DNA from: Carposina sasakii
Taxonomy: Eukaryota; Arthropoda; Insecta; Lepidoptera; Carposinidae
Reading direction: 5' to 3'
Length of the DNA stretch: 64,000 bases
NCBI GenBank assembly: GCA_014607495.2
Contig: CP053153.1
Location: forward strand, 3,100,001-3,164,000
Every line of letters begins with the position of its first letter. The stretch's first letter is position 1. Positions 21,781 through 31,795 of this stretch are shown in pieces. The translations under genes and the position numbers were made by a program. A model generated the notes under the pieces. It was given only the letters and a program-made list of their open reading frames with translations, did not search any database and had not been told where the DNA came from.

Positions 21781-22376
21781 CTCGGGTGAAGAATTTTTTC
21801 CATTTTCTTTATTAATAATTTTATAATATACTAGCAGCCGCCCACGACTTCGTCCGCGTGAGGGGGCGTTGTACCCGTCTATTTCAACCCCTTCATCCCT
21901 TTTTTTCGAAATAAAAAGTAGCCTATGTTCTGTCTCAGGGTCTAAAGATTGTCTGTACCAAATTTCATCAAAATCGGTTGCGAGGTTTAAGCGGGAAAGC
22001 GTAACAGACAGACAGACAGAGTTACTTTCGCATTTATAATATTAGTTGGGATAATATCTTGACTAAGATAAATTTATAAAAAACACTTCTCCATTAATAT
22101 AATCCGTAAGGAAATGGTTGATCGTTTCATCTTTAAACATTGTGCTGAGGGATTCAGCTCTGTTTCCCGAGATTTGGCTAGTGTATAGCTATCGGGATGA
22201 AGAATAACGTTGCCAATATGTAATTTAGAAAAGAGATGGTAAAATTCGTCATCCGAGTAATTAACCCGGTAGCTTAGTGGTTAGAGCGGCTGGCACGGTT
22301 TGCAGTGGTCGTGGGTTCGATTCCCACTCGAGTGAAGAATTTTTTCAATTTTCTTCATTAATAATTTTATATTATA
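21781..22376 (+). mobile_element. tRNA-like repeat split by a LINE tail
   Basis: The AGAATTTTTTCCATTTTC tail starts the copy, and the body resumes at 22053 with 'aatatcttgactaagata'. The tRNA-like module is at 22263-22334 (A box variant TAGCTTAGTGG, B box GGTTCGATTCC), followed by the tail again. A 224 bp LINE fragment interrupts it. The module belongs to the variant with GGTTTGCAGTGG rather than GGAATGCAGAGG. Confidence 0.7.
21829..22052 (+). mobile_element. LINE 3' end nested in tRNA-like repeat
   Basis: Starts 'actagcagccgcccacgac' and 'ttcgtccgcgtgag', ends 'gcatttataatattagttgg'. The host repeat resumes with AATAT, also present just before the insert, which suggests a short target duplication. 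Confidence 0.6.
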
Positions 22377-22486
22377 TGTGTAGATAATTATAGATTATCA
22401 CCTCCAGCTTAACTATTACCATCACATACAATGTTATTAATGCGAAAAAGACTAAGATGAACCATATAATTGGTCATACTTATATA

Positions 22487-22543
22487 CAGGATGTAACAAA
22501 AAGGGTATGTTAAGCGAAAAGCTACCCTTTCTGTTACATCCTG
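22487..22543. mobile_element. 57 bp minimal MITE
   Basis: CAGGATGTAACAAAAAGGG at left and CCCTTTCTGTTACATCCTG at right, flanked by TA on both sides. It consists almost solely of the two terminal repeats and a piece of the left subterminal region (GTATGTTAAGCGAAAAGC). Confidence 0.8.
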
Positions 22544-23408
22544 TATATCAAAAGGGTTTTTAGAAAAAACTAATTAGTGTCTATTTTATTCAGAAAAAAA
22601 TTATGTAACGCTTTGCATAACTTTAATATTCCGAAAAATTCGAAGACATGTCTTTTGTAATAACCCCCATAGAAGTACGTGTTACGGAGATAAGGGCAAT
22701 ATTGATTGCTAGTACCTTAATGCCTAACCCTATTTCATTGCAGACCTAAGAAATTCACGTAGATCGATAGTAAAACGGTAGGTAGTCCTCGATCACCGAA
22801 GGGCCCTTACTAGGTTACCTCTAGGGTACTGTCGGAACGGTGTAGTGCCCTCCTTTCACCTCGAGCTCGTTGCTCTACGGAACCTCGAACTCGATCCCGA
22901 CCCGTGGCAAAAGCTTCTATAAGTCTACCTAACTATATTAAACTCAAGGTACAGCACTTATACCAACTCGCAGGAAGGTTCATTTAATGCAATGTACAGA
23001 GAAATCAACCAAGCCATTGTTCTTTGAAAATGAGCCCTTTGGTTACCAAAATTTCAATCCCTTAATTCATTTCAGATTTAAGGTAAATTCAGATGGCAAT
23101 GAATGCTCTTTATACAAATCCTTTTTATAATAATGCAAGTTAGCATGTACATCCTGATTAAAATGAACCTATCATCTTGGTCCTAGAATAAAAAGTAGCC
23201 AATGAGCATTTGTCGCTTTAGGAAGTAGATTTCAAATCGAAATGATGAAGTAGTGTAAGGTCAAACAAGTAAATTCTTTCATCAAACCTTAAAGTTCAAT
23301 GAAATTTTTTTAAAACTTAATATATCTCTGTTTACTATTAGTTATTCTTTAATCACTTGTAACGATGCTAAAATGACCTTAGAATTAAACAGAATAGAAT
23401 AAGTAGTA
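22544..23408. other. intergenic DNA, no gene seen
   Basis: Nothing supported. A moderately GC-richer patch lies at 22780-22910 without an open frame of note. Confidence 0.4.
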
Positions 23409-23976
23409 CAGTGGTGCCTCGCATAACGAACGCCTCGCACAGCGAACGTTGCACACAACGAACTTCCTTTTCGTTCATTTCACGATTCATACAACGAACT
23501 TCGCTTCACACAACGAAGTCGCCCGATCTTCTACGATCACTGCCGATTAATTGCATCCTTCCGCGCAGGCAGTCGTTAGTCACTGAGCAGTACGCTTAAC
23601 TTACGCACGTGTCGCAGCAATCGTTCATCATTACAACAAAGTCGCCCGATCTTCTACGATCACTGCCGACTTTGGACAGGTTTTTCACTGCACCATCGGC
23701 CAAAAAGCGGAAAATGGATGAAGATGTGCAAGATACGATTATTTCTTAAAATTAAAAAATGTGTGTTTTTTTCATTATGTTTTTAGATGTATCTAAATAA
23801 AAATAATAACAAAAAATTTATCTTTTTTTTATGTCATCTTACCATATTTTATGCTACAGAACGAATTATTTTTTTTAACATGTATTGTTATGGGAAAACG
23901 CGTTTCACATAACGAACTTTTCGCATAACGAACTTGCTCCTGGAACGAATTAAGTTCGTTGTGTGAGGCACCACTG
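23409..23976. mobile_element. Tigger/pogo-like MITE
   Basis: The ends are CAGTGGTGCCTCGCATAACG and the complement of CAGTGGTGCCTCACACAACG, with TA duplications (23407-23408, 23977-23978). CAGT-GT-CCTCG-TAACG ends are characteristic of Tigger elements. Several AACGAACTT-type subterminal motifs occur at both ends. A stretch of about 38 bp (AAGTCGCCCGATCTTCTACG...) is directly repeated at about 23514 and 23640. A KKRKMDEDVQ-like coding remnant near 23704 may come from a transposase. Confidence 0.85.
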
Positions 23977-24007
23977 TACCTAAGTACTCGTAGTCATAGG
24001 GTATAGG

Positions 24008-24884
24008 AATAGAATTATAACCTATAGAAGTATAGTCCGAAGGCCGATTTTAGGAATTTTTATGGGTGCAAATTTGAACCAATCGCGGCTCTGTCATTCA
24101 GTGCTTAGCGGTCAGTGGCTACGTGTGTATGTCAACCTAAAGGACTTACCATGACGAAATGTGCACTGAGATCCTGCCAAAACTATGCTCAAAAACATAA
24201 GAAAATAAATAACATCACATTTCACCGGTAAATATTTGATGTTTTTGAGTAATTTCATTGATAAAACAATAAATACACAATCAAATTTTCATATTTTTTT
24301 ATCTGTCATTGAAAACAAAATGTTGCCATAAGTGTGAAATTTTACCCTATTTTTAAACATGCAGATTGTAGGTAAAAGTAGTTAGATCTACTTTGTCTTT
24401 GATTGATTGTGGAATTACCTGCAAGTTCTCTCACCGAATTATTTAAAACAATAATTGTTACTATAATATTATGTTAATTGAAATTAGATCTTTAAAATGG
24501 GCATCGTCCTTTCCTTTATTGAATGAAATAAAACCACGGAGAATGGCCTCACAGCTTTGTTGACATAATGACAAATTATTCAGAGGGACAATTATTAACA
24601 GAATATTGTATTTTTTTGTCACACTATTGGACCAATGATGTGGAAAAGTCCGATCATCTCCTTTTAATATATTTATATTTCACGATAATTCTACAAGAGT
24701 GTGCAAATCAGTATACTTCTCAGCATCAATAATAATTTTATCGACTATTTCCCCACATCTAGGGAAAACACATTTTTAAGGCAACATTAATTTTATGTCA
24801 TGCATACGTCAAGTCGATATTTTATGCCTATTTTTTCGCCTTGCGTTTGGTTGGAACACACTTTCTATAGGTTATAATTCTATT
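24008..24884 (+). mobile_element. P-superfamily element, internally deleted
   Basis: A perfect 8 bp duplication GGTATAGG (24000-24007, 24885-24892) brackets 877 bp. Terminal inverted repeats of 22 bp are identical and begin AATAGAATTATAACCTATAG. Near the left end is a THAP-domain exon. P elements have 8 bp duplications, terminal inverted repeats and a transposase with an N-terminal THAP domain. The transposase core is absent, so the copy is non-autonomous. It sits 31 bp from the Tigger-like element. Confidence 0.85.
24151..24227 (+). pseudogene. THAP-domain first exon of P transposase
   Basis: ATG at 24151 opens 25 codons plus two bases: MTKCALRSCQNY, a Lys-rich stretch, then INNITFH, ending at donor CG|GTAAAT. 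Cys4 and Cys9 with the following Gln-Asn, and the ITFH block, match the start of a THAP C2CH zinc finger (DNA binding at transposon ends). The second Cys and His of the finger would lie in a next exon that was not found in the element. The frame itself is intact. Confidence 0.75.
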
Positions 24885-24892
24885 GGTATAGG

Positions 24893-26859
24893 GTATCGAA
24901 CTCGAAAGGCCATGAAAAGTAATGATTGTGTTGCAAAATATTACAACTTACCATAATCTGAATTAGAAATGTTGACTGTTGACTTTTATAGACTTACTGA
25001 CATAGTTTCTATTATATTTGTTCAGATAGCGCCGATGGGCAATTTGTTAATAATCCGCGGTTAAATTGTTTTCTCGTTGTAAAAATTTGTCCTCCTTCGG
25101 ATCCCGCTAAATGTGTTCTTTTCTACAAAAACCTTTTGGAGATTTTGTTGAAAAATTGTAGCAGACTGACAGAGATTGAGAGAGAGAGAGGGAGAGAACT
25201 AACACATTTATTTTTATTGTATGGATGTAATTTTTGTGGAGCATCCAGTGTGACACCTGTGTTTGCTAATAACTTTTAAACATAAATACTACGTGAATTG
25301 GACTGTTATGGCAAAATCGGATTAAACCGGTTTTTAGCAAGCACAATAGGTTTTAATTTTATAGTTGACTTATTTAATTATTCTTGATGAAAAACTAGTT
25401 GTTCCTGACAAGTTCTTTCCCTTGGATTACCTACAGGAATTCTTTTAAGTCTTCCAAATTGCTCCCGGTTTAGAAAGCTTCAGGTTTTTTATTTCATTTT
25501 TATATTCTACGTAAAAAATGAATAAAGTTTACCCTTGGAAAGGCATATCTAACTTTAACTGTTTTGGATTTACAGCAATTCAAAAATACGAGCCGGCAAA
25601 ATGTTTTTGAAACGCTCCGTTTGCTCCATACTAAAATGGCAAAGACTTTGATGTCATAGTAGACAACCGTCTCAAATTAGTATGGGGAAAAAATGCAATC
25701 TTATTTTATAAACGTAATATTTTATATTTTGTGTATTGTTGTCAATAAAAATTGTTTATTAATAGGTGCAGATATTAATAAAGTATTTAATACTAACCGA
25801 TTGATGTTATTTTTGCACTCTTCGGTTTATATTTGTAATATCTTTCGAATAAAATATATAAAAAATCAGTTTTTGTGTCAGACGCATATTCCCTATTCCA
25901 AAATCGCAAAACTAGATTTAAGTTATATCAATAAGTAATTAAAACACATGCATATGCTCTTTCTATTTATGTTAAAAAAACAAGTCGCCATCTTTGCTAA
26001 TTCACCATTTAGCTTATATCTAGATTTTAGCATTTGCTGCAAGTAGACCTTAACGGGTTAAACTTGGTTTAAAACGACATTTGACTTCAGAATGTATGAA
26101 ATATCTGTCAAATTTAGCCATAAAAAGCAACCGAAATAATGACAGTGCCTGAGTTTACTTATTTTATTTTGGGTGCAACAAAATATTCAATAGGTAAATA
26201 TAGTTTTGTTATTTTGCTGGTAGCTATCTAAATGTTGGGAATAATGTCAATTGCAGTGATAATAAATTATGATGACTGACCTTTCCGTGCTTTCCCTGCA
26301 TTTTCTGACGCAATTTTTGAAATGAATTGCGTGAGTTTCGTAATCTAGGTGTTTATAATGATTAACAGCTCCTACAATTTACCTAAAAGTAATTTTTTGA
26401 ACTAGGTTGGTAAATCATTTTCTCTCCAAGAGATAAAAAATTGGTTATTATTCTTCGTTTAATAAATATAATTATTTTGAAATAAACATAATATCGGATA
26501 AAATTTTATTTATTCCATTCTGTTTGTCTTAATTTACATACATAGGTACTATTTGTCTTTGCAATATATTTTTCTATACAATCATGTGTTGGAGTGAAGT
26601 TACAATCTATAGATAATGTTTTCGTTGTAATGTTTGTGCGTGCCTAGTCGGTATAAATAATTCCCATATCACGCCAAGTGAGAGTGATGGCTTTCAAATT
26701 AAATATTGTTATTATTCCAATATAAAACCTTTTTGTTTTTACTTCGTAGTTATTACAGATTCAGGATCCTTGTAATTTCATCACCATAGATCGTTGACCC
26801 GAATGAATTAAGTTTTTATTACTATTTTATTTATTCCTTTACACTTCGTTCCCCTATAT
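24893..26859. other. AT-rich stretch, no gene seen
   Basis: No exon or transposon end recognised in about 2 kb. A short (GA)n run lies at 25171-25194. An 81-codon frame at 25693-25938 is low-complexity and AT-driven. Confidence 0.4.
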
Positions 26860-27045
26860 TTGTCTATTCAGGCTGGTCTGAGCAGGAGACGCAATCATTG
26901 TATTCATTGTAAGGTATATCTAGCTCAGGGGCACCATTTAGAGCCGCTAACTAGCCAACCAACCGCATTAAATATATTTAGTTATCTACTTAGTATATGT
27001 AATTGTCAAATAAATTCTATCTATCTATATATCTATCTATCTACT
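26860..27045 (+). mobile_element. possible SINE with (CTAT)n tail
   Basis: A moderately GC-rich head (GGCTGGTCTGAGCAGGAGAC) is followed by an A/T-rich part ending AAATAAATTCTATCTATC and a (CTAT)n run at 27018-27043. A simple-repeat tail after an AATAAA-like run is typical of insect non-LTR-mobilised sequences. No Pol III boxes were identified. Confidence 0.3.
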
Positions 27046-27512
27046 TCTTAAATTTAAGAAAATATTATTTCTACGTTGCGAGTGTGAGTAAACTTGTTTT
27101 TAAGCCTTAAAAATATATTTAAGTGCGTTCAAAGATACCAGTTTTAAATCGTCCTTGACTAGTTGACAAAAAATACGCACTTTTGCAGAATATTGTCCGA
27201 GCTGGTGCTAGCCTGGTTCCGAAAATTTTGCGGCTCGTTTATTTACAGAAATAGCTGAATTAGCACGCGAATCCAACGTGTTCAATTTTATTGTCCTGGC
27301 TAGACGACGAATGAGTTGGCTTCCGGCACGCCTAGCACTTTATGTATTTTTTTAATACACTATCAGATATACATTTCATCGCTTGTCCGCTATAGCACAA
27401 ATGTACCTAATTTTAGATTTGTAAAGTTTGCGAATCATTTATATTGTGGAAAAGTATGTCATTTATAATCACAATAATTATGTATCCCAAGACTGGCTTG
27501 AGTTATTTACCT
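27046..27512. other. intergenic DNA, no gene seen
   Basis: Nothing supported. Confidence 0.4.
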
Positions 27513-27735
27513 CTATTGAGGGATCGCCCACCACCGGGCCCTATACCCTCCGCTGACCCTCGGATCTGCCGACTCATGATCACGAACACAAGACACTACA
27601 GTCGCAACGAGAAGCCAGATCCAAGCACCTAGCATGCAACCATAAATACATAGCTGCTAACCCGAAAACCAATTAAAACTTTAATCGACATATGTTTCGC
27701 CAACACCCGTGGCATCATCAGGATTAGTTTTCCAT
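27513..27735 (-). mobile_element. hammerhead-bearing repeat, copy 1
   Basis: This segment is shared with 40541-40712. In minus-strand order it has the ribozyme, an AT-rich linker, then a GC-rich block with GCATGCTAGGTGCTTGG and ending in GGGCCCGGTGGTGG. A 40-codon ATG frame (27635-27513) opens with MLGAWIWLLVATVV, signal-peptide-like. Hammerheads of this type mark the terminal repeats of Penelope-like retroelements and the non-autonomous retrozymes. No Penelope reverse transcriptase or GIY-YIG domain is nearby, so the copy would be non-autonomous. Confidence 0.6.
27675..27731 (-). ncRNA. type I hammerhead ribozyme
   Basis: On the minus strand: stem I 5' strand AAAACTAATC (27731-27722), CTGATGA core (27721-27715), stem II GCCA/TGGC (27713-27710 with 27702-27699) with a 7-base loop, GAAA (27698-27695), stem III of two pairs AC/GT with loop ATAT, cleavage triplet GTC (27689-27687), stem I 3' strand GATTA, AA bulge, GTTTT (27686-27675). 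All conserved core bases are present. One oddity is an extra T (27714) between the core and stem II, where a G-C pair usually stacks; this could weaken activity. Self-cleavage would fall between 27687 and 27686. Confidence 0.75.
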
Positions 27736-28315
27736 GTTAGTTCTATCTACCGAACCTTATTATTTTTTATTAATTATGAAATTATTTTATATAATGAGTT
27801 ATTTAGTCAATCTCGTTGGTTTATATAACTCAGCATTTTTCTAATTAATTATTAAAATGTGTAAATTCAGTACCTCTGGTTCTTTAAAAATGTAACAAGT
27901 CTCATTTAGACCACATCCTCTCGTGTCTTATAATGCACCTCATATTTCCTTGCATCATGTAAATCAGAGTGGTTTTGATCTGCTTTTACCTTACTGATTC
28001 AAGAAAAACTATGCATTTAGGCATCTATACCAAATCAAACTAATTAGTAGTGAATTAGTCAACCAATCTGCTTTAGTCGCCTTTTTTGTTAAACTACCAC
28101 CCACTGAGCTCTATCTCATTTACATTCTGTTCGTCGGTATAATTTTGTGTTCGTTCAAACATACTAGCTATATTTGCAGCAATTATTACATGCATTTTAC
28201 TTTCAGCTCTGCGAATTAGTGTTTAACGGTTTGAACTTAACTTTGGTGCATTTTTTTAAAATACTATCTCTTCGTGTATCAATCAATAGTTTTAACTTAT
28301 CATCGTTAAATGTTG
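27736..28315. other. AT-rich, no gene seen
   Basis: No feature recognised. Confidence 0.4.
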
Positions 28316-29141
28316 TTAAATACCTCTTACGATGAGCACAATTTCTTTGCGAAATGTAATGCGGATATTGAACGCCAGACAGATTTCGATTCTAGACAGA
28401 ATCGATTTCCTGGCTAGAGAAATTATTTTTTTTAAGCGATAAATTTTTACGAGGTGTTCCTCGCTATACCAATTTGGTGCATGAGCACATGCTTTTATGA
28501 GGCGGTGCCAATATTTTAAGATGACTGATACGCTCACTTCGTTTGCCGTCATGAATGACAATGTAGATTTGTATTGATGAGCCGGAATAACTAAATGTTC
28601 AATACCCATCGAATATTAGAAAAATGAATTCATTCTAGTGCCTGCTTCACTTCACATATTTTCTCCTTTTGCTGATTTTGATCCCAGGAAATGGTTCTTG
28701 TGTTTAAAGAGTCGGCCTCGGGATGCGTAGCGTGCGCATTTTTGACACAGTAACCGGCAGAGCGACCCAGTTACCATTGTTCGAACCGGCCAACGGCCAA
28801 ATCTATTTTGATTTTTAGCTGCCGTTCGCTCGTGTAGTCTGCCACTACTCAATTTTTGCAATGTTTACAGTATCCAACAACCACGTGGCGGAGAAAAATA
28901 TGAAGGAGTATTATCGAAACATTCTAAACTTTCCATCGGACTTCCTCGCAGCCAAAAGCTTACTATAATTCTACCCGTGTAATTTTTCCTCTTCATCTGA
29001 TATTTTAAGACTGTCCATCAGTTAAAACTATTATTGAATTATTGCCAAAATTCAACTTCTCCATTAGTTGATTTCGGATCACAATAGTATTTTTCCAAAA
29101 GTACAGAAGCAGCTGTAATACGAGTATTATACTGATGTCGG
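28316..29141 (-). other. unassigned frames downstream of gag-like ORF
   Basis: Two minus-strand frames, 28861-28652 (69 codons) and 28609-28316 (97 codons), follow the SR-rich frame in the same direction and may be later parts of the same retroelement. Neither shows a protease, RT, RNase H or integrase motif, so no function is given. Confidence 0.25.
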
Positions 29142-29693
29142 TCAATGGTGGCTTATGCCGCTGCCGTCATTTAGAAAATCCTCAAAAAATGCAGAAGATT
29201 CATCATACCTCGACCTCTTGCGCGTTGGTGAACCTTTATCTTCTTCTGGACCATCACGATAACTAGGAGCTGACTCTCGACAATCATGAATAGTTGTCAC
29301 GGCGTCTAAACGCCTGCGTCGTTCGTGCCGATCCCGCTCCTTGCGTACTTCGTCTTCTAGAATTTGCAATCGCTCTCGTTCAAGGGCAAGTTGTTCTTAT
29401 CGTTCATGTAAATTATAAACCTTACTCCTATTGCGGCTACGTCGTGCACTTGTGCGCCGACTTTGGCTACGACTGTGGCGTTGGCTAGGTCGGGTATTCA
29501 TACATCGGCTACGACTACGGCGTATGTTCGTGCGCCGGCTGTGGCTACGACTTCGGCGTGAATTATGAGTCAGATTCCTAGGCATCTCACTGCTACCTAA
29601 TCTCGAACTTAACCCACGAGGTGGTGTATTTAGCCGACGATGACTGGTTTCACGATTCTTGTTGTCCATTTTATCTGAAACTTGTAATTGCAA
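29142..29693 (-). pseudogene. SR-rich gag-like ORF with in-frame stop
   Basis: One minus-strand frame runs from 29693 to 29142, broken by a single TAA at 29399-29397. The first part is rich in Arg-Ser dipeptides (RRSRSHSRRTNIRRSRSR). After the stop the frame continues EQLALERERLQILEDEVRKE, a charged coiled-coil, then RDRHERRRRLD and an acidic end SSAFFEDFLNDGSG. A CAA-to-TAA change explains the break, since Gln fits the coiled coil. SR-rich N-termini followed by coiled coils occur in gag proteins of insect gypsy-like and DIRS-like elements; a host SR protein is an alternative. Confidence 0.5.
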
Positions 29694-30287
29694 TTGCTGT
29701 ATGCCGATTATTTTGTAATTTGATCATGCGGTAAAGAGAAAAAAATAGTTATAGCGTGTTATTATGATTTTTTTATTTCATTTATTTATTTATTTTAAAT
29801 CCGAATTAATCGCCTATTATTCACCTTATTTTTAGTATATTATGCTCGTAAAATATATTTTATGATGTTACCTTACTTATGCGCGTAATATTTTAACGTT
29901 ACACAACCAGTTAATATAATAATCTCCCAATATAACACTGTTATCTGTGGGCGTTATCAAGATTTTATCCCACTTCTGAGTTGAAAAAGCTCAGATGAAA
30001 TAGCAATAAAATCCATTAACTTCAATAACAATATTATATTGAGTAACTCTAAATTCTAATTAACAAAAGCAATGGAAGCATACACTTACACTATAACAAA
30101 ATACCGGCAACTGTCGCTTCTCGAATGGCCGCCAAAAAAAACAATAAAGACGCGCGAACCGGAGTCATGAGTGACTTTTAAAAAGATAACTAATTGTTAC
30201 AATAGGCTTGCAGAGAGAATGAATGTTTCGGTTCTATATGCAAACAGCTACGAGAACCTTTTTACTTCTGTTATCTACATCTTCTAT
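29694..30287. other. AT-rich flank of gag-like ORF
   Basis: No LTR, primer-binding site or gene recognised. A GC-richer patch lies at 30095-30170. Confidence 0.35.
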
Positions 30288-30614
30288 ACATATAATAAAA
30301 ATGTAACTGATCGCTGTCTGTTCATAGAAGATATATGAGAAAATATATTATAAGAGATCTTTATTAACGCAATAGTACCCAAAAGGAATGATTTTTGGAA
30401 TTTTTGTCGGTTTGTCTGTGCGTTTGTGCACTCTAATCTCAGAAACGGCTGAACCGATTTCGATGCAGTTTTCAGGAATAGGTATATTGTGACAGGTCCC
30501 ACTTAACATATAGGCTACTTTTTATCCCGGGAAAATGTGTTTATCCCGGATAATTTCGACATTTTGTTTTTTTCTGTAGTCTACGCGGTCGGACTCGCGG
30601 GCGTCCACTATTAT
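30288..30614 (-). mobile_element. RTE-type LINE 3' end
   Basis: Starts on the plus strand CATATAATAAAAATGTAACT and ends GACTCGCGGGCGTCCACTA. Paired CCCGGGAAAA/CCCGGATAA blocks lie at 30525-30552. Same subfamily as the copies at 9298, 21088 and 37533. Confidence 0.6.
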
Positions 30615-31559
30615 ACATACATATATGTATGTCTTGTAGATATATTATGTTGAGCGGAGATGGGTAATTAATATTCCCTCGTGTTCTCTTTTGGCAGGCA
30701 CGACTATGAGGAATTAGTTCACCAGAGTTGAAATGTCTATTTTAAAGGAACATCAAAAAGGGGAAAGATCTTTTAAATTACGTAATTTCTTTTACGAGTA
30801 ATATATTCGTGAATAATTTCTGAACGATCTGTTATTTTAACTTTTGTAAATGAATCATCAATTATTTTATTTTGCCATAAATAATATGTACCTACCTAAT
30901 ATTAGGTAAATCACTCACCGGATCTATGGTACATTTAATATATACTATTAAAGTCGTGGTTTTCTATTCCAGACCCTGTTGGATGTTTGCCCAGTTTGCA
31001 CAATTTGCGTCAGTCAGTTCTAACACCCTATTAAACTGAAACTTCGGGTTTTGTTAAACATAATTAGTACAATACAAACTAATTGCTACTTCCTTTTTCC
31101 AGATGAAGAAACACGTTGGTGAAAGGCGTGTAAGGAGGTTATGAAGATACTAGAAAAGGGTATTCCATCAATATTAAGAAATATCCACCTCAAGGTAAGT
31201 CGTTATTCTGTTTAACAACAACGTTTCTCCTCAATTCTCTGAAAATTTTAATGGATGTACATATTAAGTTCACATCTAGGTGGTCTTCATGCTAAACAAA
31301 ATTTCACAGGCGCATTATCGTTTCGGTATATAGGCGTATCTCCTGCTGCGGTATACGGTGCCAAACTTTCTATGCGCGCTATTTCTGTGCGCGTACAGAA
31401 AACCGCTGACGCACGCGCACGGTCAAAGCTCCGGGCCTGACGTCCGTCAAGTAGCCGAAGTGCTTATTTCTGGATGTTATAGTTTCCCGCTATTATGGTT
31501 TTTTTAAAATACTTTTAATGCTCTGTTCCCATTTCTGAATAGTTTTATGGTAGAGTTTG
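30615..31559. other. intergenic DNA, no gene seen
   Basis: A GC-rich CpG patch at 31375-31445 (GCGCGTACAG, ACGCACGCGCACGG) ends a 61-codon frame; no domain or splice support. Confidence 0.35.
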
Positions 31560-31795
31560 TACCATCTTATGCCTCCCCGTGGGTATCGTACGAGGCGATT
31601 AAGGGTTTTCGGGAAGTGGGCAGCAGCTCCTCTCTTGTGTACAACATAGTCAAAAAATCAGACTGCGTTCAACAACCCGCCTGCCCAGCGTGGTGAATAT
31701 GGGCAAAAACCCCCCATGGCAGTAGCCTTGTGGCATGCCCTAAGGGAGGCTTACGTCCAGCAGTGGACTGCAATAGGGTGAAGAAGAAGAAGAAT
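31560..31795 (+). mobile_element. LINE 3' end, 'cagcagtgg' type
   Basis: Ends GAGGCTTACGTCCAGCAGTG then GACTGCAATAGGGTGAAGAA and (GAA)n. Upstream is a 'cctccccgtgggtatcgtac' block and 'gcctgcccagcgtggtgaat'. These are typical of lepidopteran LINE 3' UTRs in which the final codons merge into the tail. The (GAA)n run is the tail. Confidence 0.6.

Noticed and set aside
28316..28609. 97-codon minus-strand ORF as a retroelement pol fragment
   Set aside because: No protease, RT, RNase H or integrase motif seen; left unassigned.
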